Origin: Burkholderiaceae bacterium
GTDB taxonomy: Bacteria > Pseudomonadota > Gammaproteobacteria > Burkholderiales > Burkholderiaceae
Length of the DNA stretch: 33,081 bases
NCBI GenBank assembly: GCA_947457875.1
Contig: CANGWV010000007.1
Coordinates: forward strand, 1 to 33,081
Direction of reading: 5' to 3'
In this document: one piece after another, positions 7,583-15,308 of the stretch
Numbering within the stretch: the stretch's first letter is position 1
Layout of the letters: each line of letters opens with the position of its first letter
Notes under the pieces: model-generated
Told to the model about the DNA's origin: nothing
What the model saw: only the letters and a program-made list of their open reading frames with translations
Database searches by the model: none
Translations under genes and position numbers: made by a program

Positions 7583-7771
7583 AAGCAGGAGAGTGAGGCT
7601 ATGCCTCCACCGAAGGCGCAAACTCCCATGAACGCTCAGGTATCCACCCGGAAGGTACTGCTTATCCTAAATAGCCGTCTGGAGAGTCGCCATCGTATGG
7701 CGCACCGAAGGAGCAAATACTAAGCTGGGCTTAGTGTGAATCTCTCAGGTATCAGGGACAGGGGGAGCGGC
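7583..7771 (+). ncRNA. Tandem glycine riboswitch (two aptamers)
   Basis: Two consecutive glycine aptamers are readable. Aptamer 1 spans 7583-7663: P1 AAGCAG/CTGCTT, GGAGAG, stem GAGGC/GCCTC, core ACCGAAGG..GCAAA, then CTCAGG. Aptamer 2 spans 7674-7771: GCCG/CGGC closing pair, GGAGAG, stem GCCAT/ATGGC, core ACCGAAGGAGCAAA, stem TAAGC/GCTTA, then CTCTCAGGTA. The ~10-nt linker is typical of cooperative tandem glycine riboswitches. Established targets are gcv genes or amino-acid symporters; neither is downstream here. Orientation is plus, toward the 67-codon ORF at 7919. A -10-like GATAAA at 7569-7574 could belong to its promoter. Confidence 0.9.
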
Positions 7772-7777
7772 AAGCTT

Positions 7778-7842
7778 GCAATCAGCCAGTCTGATTGCAT
7801 GGTGCTATTAGGAGCCCTGCAATGACACGTTATTCCGGTTAA
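7778..7842 (+). promoter_or_regulatory. Candidate riboswitch expression platform with mutually exclusive hairpins and a 6-codon ORF
   Basis: Hairpin A pairs GCAATCAG (7778-7785) with CTGATTGC (7791-7798), loop 5 nt. Hairpin B pairs 7794-7806 with 7813-7823 (ATTGCA/TGCAAT, GG/CC, GCT/AGC, with two bulged T), loop ATTAGG. The two share 7794-7798 and cannot coexist. Hairpin B buries part of the AGGAG at 7810-7814 and the start of ATG 7822, which opens a six-codon frame (MTRYSG, stop at 7840-7842). This looks like a translational on/off switch, possibly through a leader peptide. The pairings are read from the sequence; function is inferred. Confidence 0.5.
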
Positions 7843-7918
7843 TTCAGTTAATTGATTTTTTGGAACATTGGCCATCCATTTGGTCACCATTACAACCTAC
7901 TGAATGAAAGCAATTCCC

Positions 7919-8122
7919 ATGTCGAATCAATATGCACACGAAGCCCCATACCACCCAGGTTATGAGGATGCCTCATTTAAAAACGAAGTATCGCCACAAA
8001 TTGCAGAGTTAAACGAATACCGCAAAATGAGTGCCCGGCACTTGCAGTTCTCCAATACCATCGTCCAGTTCTGCAAGTCTGATGTAAACCACCATGCCCA
8101 GCAAAGGCCTGCAAAAAGCTAA
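7919..8122 (+). CDS. Small hypothetical protein downstream of glycine riboswitch, 67 aa
   Basis: The frame from ATG 7919 encodes 67 polar residues beginning MSNQYAHEAPYHPGYEDASF, with a central KMSARHLQFSNTIVQFC segment and one Cys; an upstream in-frame ATG lies at 7904. No membrane segment, signal or family is recognised. No strong ribosome-binding site precedes either start, so coding is uncertain; the transcript might act as an RNA. It is the only sizeable ORF between the glycine riboswitch and the terminator at 8151-8174, so riboswitch, ORF and terminator form one closed transcription unit of about 0.6 kb. Confidence 0.45.
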   Translation: MSNQYAHEAPYHPGYEDASFKNEVSPQIAELNEYRKMSARHLQFSNTIVQFCKSDVNHHAQQRPAKS

Positions 8123-8150
8123 GCAGGACAGCAAACAAGGAGTTGGATGG

Positions 8151-8174
8151 TAAACCACCTGCGGGTGGTTTTTT
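8151..8174 (+). terminator. Intrinsic terminator of the riboswitch transcript
   Basis: AACCACC (starting near 8153) pairs with GGGTGGTT around a short TGC loop, directly followed by a run of six T. It closes the glycine-riboswitch transcription unit about 30 bp after the 67-codon ORF. Confidence 0.8.
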
Positions 8175-8218
8175 CATGGCGATGTACTATAGCAATTCAT
8201 CATTCCTAAAGGCAAAGC

Positions 8219-8617
8219 ATGCTTCTCGTCACCACATTGATTGCCTGCATTTTGGCGGCCCTCTTTATTCGCCTATCTTTTGGCGTTATTCGTCTGCGAC
8301 GACACCATAAAGTAGGTCTGGGTAGCGGTGGCGTTGACGATTTAGAGCGTGCCATTCGGGCTCAAGCTAACTTTGCCGAATACGTACCGATTGCATTAAT
8401 TCTCATGGCTTGCCTCGAGCTCAATGGCGCGCCGCTATGGCTGATCGCCATCCTTGGCATTACCTTGGTGGCTGGCCGAGTGATTCATGCAAAGGGAATT
8501 AATCAACCACCGCCACACTTTCGCAATCGCGTCATCGGCATGAAATTCACGATCACGACCCTCATTATGTTGGTGGTATTTAATCTAGCCTGGTTGCTGT
8601 TGCAGCTCTGGTCATAG
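8219..8617 (+). CDS. MAPEG family membrane protein
   Basis: A 132-residue four-helix membrane protein of the MAPEG family (membrane-associated proteins in eicosanoid and glutathione metabolism). Conserved features are the early RxxxxVG-type stretch (RLRRHHKVGLG), then RAIRAQANFAEYVPIALIL, where the RAxxNxxE pattern is the MAPEG signature, and VAGRVIHAKGI. Bacterial members such as YecN are thought to be glutathione-dependent enzymes, though few are characterised. AAAGG precedes the ATG. It lies 9 bp before the lipoprotein methyltransferase gene, so the two are probably cotranscribed, with the nitronate monooxygenase next. Confidence 0.8.
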   Translation: MLLVTTLIACILAALFIRLSFGVIRLRRHHKVGLGSGGVDDLERAIRAQANFAEYVPIALILMACLELNGAPLWLIAILGITLVAGRVIHAKGINQPPPHFRNRVIGMKFTITTLIMLVVFNLAWLLLQLWS

Positions 8618-8625
8618 GAAAAGAT

Positions 8626-9468
8626 ATGCAAACGAAGCGTTATTATTTGGTTGTAGCGTGCTGTGTCGCACTACCGCTGTTATACGGATGTAGTACGACG
8701 AATTATGGTGATAATCAATTTAAGCTCAGTATGGCGAGCTCAGGCAAAGACGTCATGTGGGTGCCAACCAAAGTCGAGATGGCCGATCAAATGCTCTCGC
8801 TCGCACAAGTACGATCAGGGGACCGTGTATATGACTTAGGCTCGGGCGACGGCGTCATTCCGATTGAAGCGGCAAAAAAGTACCAGGTGCGTGCAGTCGG
8901 TATTGAATACAACCCCGATTTAGTAAAGCTATCCCAGCGCAATGCAGAGCGGGCTAAAGTCCAAAACCTCGTGACATTTAAGCAAGGCGATATTTTTGTG
9001 GAGGATTTTTCACAAGCCACTGTGCTGACCTTGTATCTGGGCGAAAATCTCAACACTAGGCTGATGCCGACCATTTTAAAAATGCAAGCCGGTACGCGGG
9101 TGGTATCTAATACATTTCGGATGGAGTCGTGGATACCCGATCAGGAGGTGCGCATTTCCAACGGAGAAATGGCCTATCTTTGGATTGTTCCCGCCAATAT
9201 TGATGGTGGCTGGCAATGGAATGGCCCGGCTGGACTGGGCGATCTTCGCCTCGTGATTCGCCAGAAGAAACAATTCTTTGATGGCACCTTGTATCAGGGC
9301 AATAAGCGAATAGCGCACTTTGAAGATGGCCGCATTCGAGGAGCTGATTTGGAATTTGCCTTTGCATACCAAAAGATGAATTACGTTTTCAAGGGTCGCG
9401 TCAATGGGGCCAGCATGATAGGCAACCTGAACAATAACCCCGCATTGGCCGTTAGCGGTAAACGCTAA
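8626..9468 (+). CDS. Class I SAM-dependent methyltransferase-like lipoprotein
   Basis: A 280-residue protein with a lipoprotein signal (hydrophobic core and lipobox LLYGC, Cys22) followed by a class I methyltransferase fold. Motif I is VYDLGSGDG (~69-77), followed by GIEYNP, LVTFKQGDIF and LTLYLGENLN. The C-terminal ~100 residues include the block shared with the partial ORF at 1-156. AGGAAAA precedes the ATG. The nucleotide-binding motif is well preserved, yet a lipobox predicts export to a compartment thought to lack SAM; either the N-terminus anchors it inward or the domain has another use. It lies between the MAPEG gene (9-bp gap) and the nitronate monooxygenase (14-bp gap). Confidence 0.8.
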   Translation: MQTKRYYLVVACCVALPLLYGCSTTNYGDNQFKLSMASSGKDVMWVPTKVEMADQMLSLAQVRSGDRVYDLGSGDGVIPIEAAKKYQVRAVGIEYNPDLVKLSQRNAERAKVQNLVTFKQGDIFVEDFSQATVLTLYLGENLNTRLMPTILKMQAGTRVVSNTFRMESWIPDQEVRISNGEMAYLWIVPANIDGGWQWNGPAGLGDLRLVIRQKKQFFDGTLYQGNKRIAHFEDGRIRGADLEFAFAYQKMNYVFKGRVNGASMIGNLNNNPALAVSGKR

Positions 9469-9482
9469 GGATAAGTCTGGCG

Positions 9483-10526
9483 ATGTTTAGCTTCACTCAA
9501 TTAACGCTGCCACTGATTCAGGCTCCAATGGCCGGCGGAATTACTACGCCACAATTGGTTGCGGCAGTAGCAAATCATGGCGGTGTCGGCAGCTTTGGTT
9601 TTGCATACAGCACACCAGAAAAAATTCATACGGATTTAGTAGCTGCACAGTCACTGACAAGCGGGCCTATTAATGCTAATTTTTTTGTGTTCAGTCCAGT
9701 TAGCTTGCCAAGCGATCAGACCCAAGTAAATGCCCTGCATGCGCTACGTTCGCTGAGCGTAGACGGAGTCAAGACGCTCACCATTCCAGCAGAACCCTTC
9801 TATCCCAATCTGATAGAACAATTAGAGCCTGTCTGGAAAGCTCGACCAGCCATCCTCAGTTTTCATTTTGGTTTGCCGCCAGATGGAGTTATTAAAAAAG
9901 CACATTCGCTCGGAATTGCGGTCGGCATCAGCGCTACTAACCTTGCCGAAGCCTTAGCCATTGAATTAGCCCATGCCGATTTTATTGTTGCCCAGGGGAT
10001 CGAAGCGGGTGGGCATCGCGGCCAATTTGATTGGCAGGCAAACGATGAGGCCTTAAGTGCCTTAGATCTAACGGCTCAGCTGGCTAAGCATTGCCGAATA
10101 CCAATTGTTGCTGCGGGCGGCATCATGAATGGCGCCCATATACAAAACGCTCTAGCAAAGGGTGCGCAGGCAGCGCAAATGGGAACAGCATTTTTATGTT
10201 GCGATGAGTCAGGGACCCCGCCTAGTTATCGCCACTATTTATTGCACAAACAAGACAGGCCAACGACGCTAACAAAAGCTTTTTCTGGGCGACAAGCGCG
10301 CGGCCTAGAAAATACCTTTACACGTGCGATGCGTGATAAACCTTGCTTGCCTTTCCCTATCCAAAATACCCTGACGGGGCCGCTACGGCAGTGGGCTGTG
10401 GTGCAAAACGATGCCGAGTACCAAAGCCTATGGGCAGGTATGGCGTATGCGCAGGTTCGGAGCATGTCGACAGCAGCATTGCTGCAAAAACTGCACGACG
10501 AGATTGATGCTACAAAACAGATGTAA
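9483..10526 (+). CDS. Nitronate monooxygenase / 2-nitropropane dioxygenase-like flavoprotein
   Basis: A 347-residue FMN TIM-barrel enzyme. It opens with IQAPMAGGITTPQLVAAV and NHGGVGSFG (FMN-binding N-terminal loops). FIVAQGIEAGGHRG carries the catalytic-type His near residue 178, and PIVAAGGI with QMGTAFL forms the phosphate-binding end. Family enzymes oxidise nitronates using O2; some members act on other substrates, so the exact reaction is not certain. AAGGA precedes the ATG. It ends the run MAPEG, methyltransferase, nitronate monooxygenase. Confidence 0.85.
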   Translation: MFSFTQLTLPLIQAPMAGGITTPQLVAAVANHGGVGSFGFAYSTPEKIHTDLVAAQSLTSGPINANFFVFSPVSLPSDQTQVNALHALRSLSVDGVKTLTIPAEPFYPNLIEQLEPVWKARPAILSFHFGLPPDGVIKKAHSLGIAVGISATNLAEALAIELAHADFIVAQGIEAGGHRGQFDWQANDEALSALDLTAQLAKHCRIPIVAAGGIMNGAHIQNALAKGAQAAQMGTAFLCCDESGTPPSYRHYLLHKQDRPTTLTKAFSGRQARGLENTFTRAMRDKPCLPFPIQNTLTGPLRQWAVVQNDAEYQSLWAGMAYAQVRSMSTAALLQKLHDEIDATKQM

Positions 10527-10647
10527 TGATCACCCAGAACGTTGCAGTAAGCCCTAGAGAATCGAGGCGCTTCAAAACAGTGCCTATGCTGGTAAGATAA
10601 AAAAATGCCTTTTTACAATCCACGATACCTAAAACGTATGCAAACGC

Positions 10648-12351
10648 ATGCCGCATGATGTCGGCTTAATTGCCCTGCTTGCGGTCGGCTTTGGCCTTGC
10701 CCTTGTTTTAGGGATGGCCGTCTCGTATCTAAAAATGCCCCCATTGGTTGGTTACTTATTGGCGGGTGTCATGATCGGTCCAGCAACGCCCGGTTTTGTG
10801 GCAGACATTAGCCTATCAACCCAGCTTGCTGAAATTGGCGTGATGCTATTGATGTTTGGGGTTGGCCTGCATTTTTCAATTAATGACCTCTTATCAGTCA
10901 AGAAAATTGCGATACCTGGCGCCTTATTTCAGATGGCGGTCGCTACTGCGCTTGGGTTTTTTGTGGGCAGCTGGTGGGGCTGGTCATTTTTGGGCTCGAT
11001 TGTATTTGGCCTAAGCCTCTCGGTTGCTAGTACGGTCGTGCTGCTGCGCGCACTCGAAGCAAAGGGCCTATTAGAAACGCCGAACGGCAAAATTGCTGTC
11101 GGCTGGCTTGTTGTCGAAGATTTGGTGATGGTACTGGCCTTGGTGCTCTTGCCAGTTATGGCCGATATTTTTCATACTCAGCCAATGGACGGTGCCGACA
11201 AAAATGGCATGGACATTGTGCAAGCTGTTGGAATCACTTTAGCCAAAGTAACCGCATTTATTGTCTTGATGTTGGTGGTGGGTAAGCGTCTCCTGCCCAA
11301 AATTCTATGGCTGGTTGCAAAAAACGGATCACGCGAGCTCTTTACGCTCGCCGTCATCGCATCGGCGATTGGCATTGCATTCTTAGCGGCTTCGCTCTTT
11401 GACGTTTCATTTGCCTTGGGTGCTTTCTTTGCCGGAATGATGCTGGGTGAGTCTGAACTGAGCAAGCGAGCTGCGGATGAGTCATTGCCACTGCGCGATG
11501 CCTTTGCCGTACTCTTTTTTGTTTCCGTTGGCATGCTCTTTAATCCAGAAATCCTGTGGAACGAACCGCTCAAACTACTGATTGTGATTTTGATTATTAC
11601 AGTTGGTAAAACACTGGCTGCAGTGGCTTTTGTTTTGCTCTTTAAGTACCCACTCAACACAGCAATGACGGTCGGTATTAGCTTGGCTCAAATCGGCGAG
11701 TTCTCGTTCATCTTGGCAGGCATGGGCTTAGCTATGGACTTAATACCGAATGATGCATACAGCCTCATTTTGGCAGGTGCGATTATTTCGATTGCGATGA
11801 ATTCATTTCTATTTAGCGGTATTACCCCTGCAATCGAGTGGGCGCGCAAGCGTTCGGTCTTAGCGCGTAAATTAGATAGCCGCATTGATCCACTCGCATT
11901 GTTGCCGACCACCGTCAATCAATCCCTCTTGAGTGGGCAGGTTGTGATTGTGGGTCATGGCCGAGTTGGAAAAAGCGTTTTTCAAAAACTGCGGGAGAAA
12001 AACATTGCTTGCGTTGTGGCTGAGATAGACCGCGCAGTAGTACAAGAATTGCGCACACAAGACGTTCCCGCTGTAGTGGGCGACGCAGCCGATCCGTTTG
12101 TTCTGATTCAGGCGCATATTGCGCAAGCAGCAATTCTAGTGATCGCAACCAAAGATGCAATGAATATCGGCAAGATGGTCGAGACAGCAAGGGCGCTCAA
12201 TCCGAATATTGCTATATTCATTCGCGCACAAGATGGTGAATCTATTGCGATTTATGAAAAAGAGGGCTGGGGCAAGTCATTTACTGCAGAGGAAGAGTTG
12301 GCGAATCGCTTGAGTAATGAGGTAGTGCAAAAACTCCAACAAGCACACTAG
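10648..12351 (+). CDS. CPA2-type cation:proton antiporter with C-terminal RCK (TrkA-N) domain, Kef/YbaL-like
   Basis: A 567-residue membrane protein. About 12 helices occupy residues 1-390, with the CPA2 signatures MPPLVGYLLAGVMIGP (~30-46) and GWLVVEDLVMVLAL (~152-165; Glu-Asp pair in the ion path). A cytosolic Rossmann TrkA-N domain begins around residue 430 (VVIVGHGRVGKSVFQKL), with a further acidic VAEID motif. This is the architecture and length of YbaL/KefB-type proteins that exchange K+ or Na+ for H+. No KefF/KefG ancillary gene is adjacent. The pirin gene starts 3 bp after its stop. Confidence 0.9.
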   Translation: MPHDVGLIALLAVGFGLALVLGMAVSYLKMPPLVGYLLAGVMIGPATPGFVADISLSTQLAEIGVMLLMFGVGLHFSINDLLSVKKIAIPGALFQMAVATALGFFVGSWWGWSFLGSIVFGLSLSVASTVVLLRALEAKGLLETPNGKIAVGWLVVEDLVMVLALVLLPVMADIFHTQPMDGADKNGMDIVQAVGITLAKVTAFIVLMLVVGKRLLPKILWLVAKNGSRELFTLAVIASAIGIAFLAASLFDVSFALGAFFAGMMLGESELSKRAADESLPLRDAFAVLFFVSVGMLFNPEILWNEPLKLLIVILIITVGKTLAAVAFVLLFKYPLNTAMTVGISLAQIGEFSFILAGMGLAMDLIPNDAYSLILAGAIISIAMNSFLFSGITPAIEWARKRSVLARKLDSRIDPLALLPTTVNQSLLSGQVVIVGHGRVGKSVFQKLREKNIACVVAEIDRAVVQELRTQDVPAVVGDAADPFVLIQAHIAQAAILVIATKDAMNIGKMVETARALNPNIAIFIRAQDGESIAIYEKEGWGKSFTAEEELANRLSNEVVQKLQQAH

Positions 12352-12354
12352 CCA

Positions 12355-13215
12355 ATGAAAAGCGTAATCAGAATACACAGCAATAATCAGGCGCATTGGG
12401 TCGGGGATGGATTCCTCGTGCGGACCTTGTTTTCATATCAGTCGATGGGCGAAGATCTCAGTCCATTTTTAATGCTGGATTATGCAAGTCCAACGGCATT
12501 TCTTCCCAGTACAACAGCCAAAGGTGTTGGCCCGCATCCGCACCGTGGATTTGAGACAGTCACGATTGCCTTTGAGGGGGAGCTTGAGCATAAAGACTCG
12601 GCAGGCAACAGCGGCACGATTGGTCCGGGTGATGTTCAGTGGATGACGGCTGGAGCTGGAATTTTGCACGAAGAAATGCATTCAAAGCAATTCACGCAGC
12701 AAGGCGGCATGCTCAGCATGGCGCAGCTCTGGGTTAACTTGCCAGCAAAACAAAAGATGGCGCCACCGGGCTACCAAGCAATCGAAAATCAAACCATCCC
12801 GACAATCTATTTAGAAGATGATCAGGGCGCGGTCCGCCTGATTGCAGGGGGCCATGCCGGATTTTCCGGGCCAGCGAAAACCCATACAGCCATGCAGGTT
12901 TGGGACCTGCGGATTAAAAAAGGGGCGGTGATTTCATTGCCCGCACCCAATCATTGGAGTGCTGCGTTGGCCATACTGCAGGGTCAAGTCGAGACTGATA
13001 AAGGGGTCGCAGGAGATGCCAGTCTGATCGTCTTTAGTCGGCTGGGCACTGGCATTGAAGTACGCGCCAGTCAAGATACACATGCCCTCTTTTTGAGTGG
13101 AGAGCCAATTGCGGAGCCAATCGTGGGCTATGGCCCTTTTGTTATGAATACAAAGGCAGAAATCGTCAAAGCAATGGATGATTTTAATAGTGGCCAGTTT
13201 GGAAGGCTTGGTTAA
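12355..13215 (+). CDS. Pirin family protein
   Basis: A 286-residue bicupin of the pirin family. The N-terminal cupin shows the metal-binding pattern HPHRGFETVT (~60-69) and GDVQWMTAGAGILHEEMHS (~101-119), supplying His/His/His/Glu ligands for iron. The C-terminal half (~170-286) is the pirin_C domain. Bacterial pirins include quercetin dioxygenases and redox-linked regulators; the role here is unknown. It follows the CPA2 antiporter by 3 bp and is likely cotranscribed. It converges with the outer-membrane protein gene, with a single base between the two stop codons. Confidence 0.9.
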   Translation: MKSVIRIHSNNQAHWVGDGFLVRTLFSYQSMGEDLSPFLMLDYASPTAFLPSTTAKGVGPHPHRGFETVTIAFEGELEHKDSAGNSGTIGPGDVQWMTAGAGILHEEMHSKQFTQQGGMLSMAQLWVNLPAKQKMAPPGYQAIENQTIPTIYLEDDQGAVRLIAGGHAGFSGPAKTHTAMQVWDLRIKKGAVISLPAPNHWSAALAILQGQVETDKGVAGDASLIVFSRLGTGIEVRASQDTHALFLSGEPIAEPIVGYGPFVMNTKAEIVKAMDDFNSGQFGRLG

Positions 13216-13216
13216 G

Positions 13217-14164
13217 CTAGAAGCTGGCGGCTAAGCCAATCGAAGTGCCGCGTACGTTTTGCCCAAATTGATAACGAAACACAATTCGCACTCGACTAAA
13301 TAGAGGCTCCGATTGGCTGCGGTCAAACTCGATACCAGTACCTACCGACGACAGTGAATTAAAGCCGAGCGCGCCGCGCAGATCCCCTAAAAATTCGGTG
13401 TGTGCCAGTTCCATGACAGCTCGAATAGGCATTGTAAAAAAGGTAAGCGGTGTAGGCACTCGATTGCGCGCCCACAAGCTCAGACTTTGGGAGTTCGCGG
13501 AGCCCTGAACTGCCTTCGAGGTATCAAAGGTATTTATTTCAATATTGGTATAGCGTAATTCAATATCAATTTCACGCTCTGGCTTGTAATTCTCGTAGTC
13601 CAGCATCAGCGACCCGCCCAGGCCATAGGTGTTCATGCGCCCTTTCTGTAAAAACTGCAGATCAGCACCCGTTTGATTTTCAATGATCCGAGACGCAATC
13701 GAGAGATCGCTTTCTAGATGGCCTAGCATGACGTTAGCAATCGGCCTGATGCGCAGTTCGTTTGTGAGTGGAAAATCCCAGCCCACACCACCAGTGCCGG
13801 TGATGCTATTCCAGTGCACAGGGACATTAATGCTTGTATTGCCGACGGTCCCGATAAAACTCGGGTTATATCGATTAACCGCGAGAGTGCCTTCAAGATA
13901 AAGTGGCACATTTCTACTTAGGCGATCTCCGCCACCCAAGGAAATCATTTGTAAGTTGGGATTGTTCCCGCTGCGGTCAGTAATGGATAAAGATCCAGTG
14001 GTGACATCAGGCGTTAAAGAATAGCCAGTAATCACCATAAACGCATCTGCCCGTTTCTTTAAAAAGGAATTGAGGGCATCTGCGCCTTGTGCGTGCGCGC
14101 CCGACATTAGTGCGCACCAAAACACAATAAGGCAAATCAGACGGCTTTGAATGGGGCGTAGCAT
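13217..14164 (-). CDS. Predicted outer-membrane beta-barrel protein
   Basis: A 315-residue exported protein. ATG 14164 is chosen because it gives a clean signal peptide (IQSRLICLIVFWCALM, cleavage after AHA near residue 25); a GTG at 14230 is an alternative start. The mature part alternates polar and hydrophobic residues in strand-like segments ending in an aromatic, and the C-terminus ends ...GLAASF with a final Phe, the usual signal for barrel insertion. That suggests a 10-12-strand outer-membrane barrel. No specific family is recognised. It is divergent from the SbtA-type transporter with about 100 bp between, which must hold both promoters. Confidence 0.65.
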   Translation of the reverse strand: MLRPIQSRLICLIVFWCALMSGAHAQGADALNSFLKKRADAFMVITGYSLTPDVTTGSLSITDRSGNNPNLQMISLGGGDRLSRNVPLYLEGTLAVNRYNPSFIGTVGNTSINVPVHWNSITGTGGVGWDFPLTNELRIRPIANVMLGHLESDLSIASRIIENQTGADLQFLQKGRMNTYGLGGSLMLDYENYKPEREIDIELRYTNIEINTFDTSKAVQGSANSQSLSLWARNRVPTPLTFFTMPIRAVMELAHTEFLGDLRGALGFNSLSSVGTGIEFDRSQSEPLFSRVRIVFRYQFGQNVRGTSIGLAASF

Positions 14165-14263
14165 CGGTGTGGTGTTTAGCGGGCAAGTCTTAGAGGTTAC
14201 GGGCGTGTGCGGGCAGAATAATGAGCCCACAAGATCCCAGAAATTATAAGACGGCTAGACCCC

Positions 14264-15244
14264 ATGGCAACCCGTTATCATATGATTGTGAATAACTTTC
14301 TTGATCCCGCCATTCTCTTTTTTGTGTTTGGAGCTTTTGCTGGTCTGATTAAGTCCAATTTAGAGATTCCGCAACCGATTGCACGTTTTCTGTCGCTGTA
14401 TTTGTTAATGGCCTTAGGGCTAAAGGGCGGATTTGCACTGCAGAAGTCGGGCTTCACTCAAGAGATTGGTTTAGCGCTGGGCCTCGCTATCTTTCTGGCC
14501 ATCATTATTCCAGTCATTGCCTATGCGGTTCTGCGAACCCGGCTAAATAACTATGACTCTGCCGCCATCGCAGCAACCTATGGTTCGGTAAGCGCAGTTA
14601 CCTTTATTACGGCAACCCAGTTTTTGAGCAATCAAGAGATTCCCTATGGCGGTCATATGGCTGCGGCTATGGCTCTGATGGAGTCGCCCGCAATTATTTT
14701 GGCCATTGTATTGGCTAATAAAGCCCGTGTGAGTAGTACAAGCAAAGCTCAGTCCATTGGTTTGTCGAAGGTATTACATGAATCATTTACTGACGGTGCG
14801 CAACTTTTGTTACTCGGATCAATGGCTGTTGGCATGCTCAGCGGGGAAGATGGTCAGCGCATCATGGCGCCATTCTCAATTGATTTATTCAAGGGAATGT
14901 TGGCATTCTTCTTATTAGATATGGGGCTGATGGCAGCAAAAAATTTCAGCGGCATTAAAGGCAAGCCCCTAATCGTATTGATTTATGCGCTGGTTGCGCC
15001 TTTAGTGCACGCGGGTATTGCTTTGGTTCTTTGCACTCTATTGGAATTGCCATTGGGAGATACGATCTTATTAATGGTGCTTGCCGCGAGTGCGTCGTAT
15101 ATTGCAGTGCCGGCCGTATTACGCCATGCCTTGCCTGAAGTCAATCCAGCCCTTTACATGGGTATGTCCCTGGGCATCACTTTTCCCTTCAATATCATTA
15201 TCGGCATACCGCTGTACTCATATGTAGCGCAACTGTTGCGATAA
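14264..15244 (+). CDS. Sodium-dependent bicarbonate transporter, SbtA family (DUF897)
   Basis: A 326-residue membrane protein with about ten helices in two similar halves. Recognisable SbtA features are FGAFAGLIKSNLEIPQPIARFL (residues ~20-40), MALGLKGGFALQKSG and AAIAATYGSVSAVTFITATQFL (~103-125), mirrored by later ASYIAVPAVLRHALPE. In cyanobacteria SbtA takes up HCO3- with Na+; homologues in heterotrophs are largely untested. The PII-like partner SbtB is not adjacent. An in-frame ATG six codons downstream (14282) is an alternative start. The window also has a carbonic anhydrase at 26 kb. Confidence 0.85.
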   Translation: MATRYHMIVNNFLDPAILFFVFGAFAGLIKSNLEIPQPIARFLSLYLLMALGLKGGFALQKSGFTQEIGLALGLAIFLAIIIPVIAYAVLRTRLNNYDSAAIAATYGSVSAVTFITATQFLSNQEIPYGGHMAAAMALMESPAIILAIVLANKARVSSTSKAQSIGLSKVLHESFTDGAQLLLLGSMAVGMLSGEDGQRIMAPFSIDLFKGMLAFFLLDMGLMAAKNFSGIKGKPLIVLIYALVAPLVHAGIALVLCTLLELPLGDTILLMVLAASASYIAVPAVLRHALPEVNPALYMGMSLGITFPFNIIIGIPLYSYVAQLLR

Positions 15245-15308
15245 CGCGTTTTCATACTAAGGCCCTTTGGCTTGGTATAGTTATTAATCCATTAACTAAA
15301 GGACTGAT

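Noticed and set aside
7528-7629. N-terminal extension of the cupin ORF
   Set aside because: It lies on the opposite strand of the glycine riboswitch aptamer 1, gives a Cys/Gly-rich nonsense leader, and the family's normal start is at 7527.
7977-8177. 66-aa minus-strand ORF over the 67-codon ORF and terminator
   Set aside because: Its N-terminus is encoded by the terminator hairpin in reverse, so it is a shadow.
11178-11660. 160-aa minus-strand ORF inside the CPA2 antiporter
   Set aside because: Its Ser/Lys/Ala-rich composition is the antisense image of membrane helices; the antiporter is intact.
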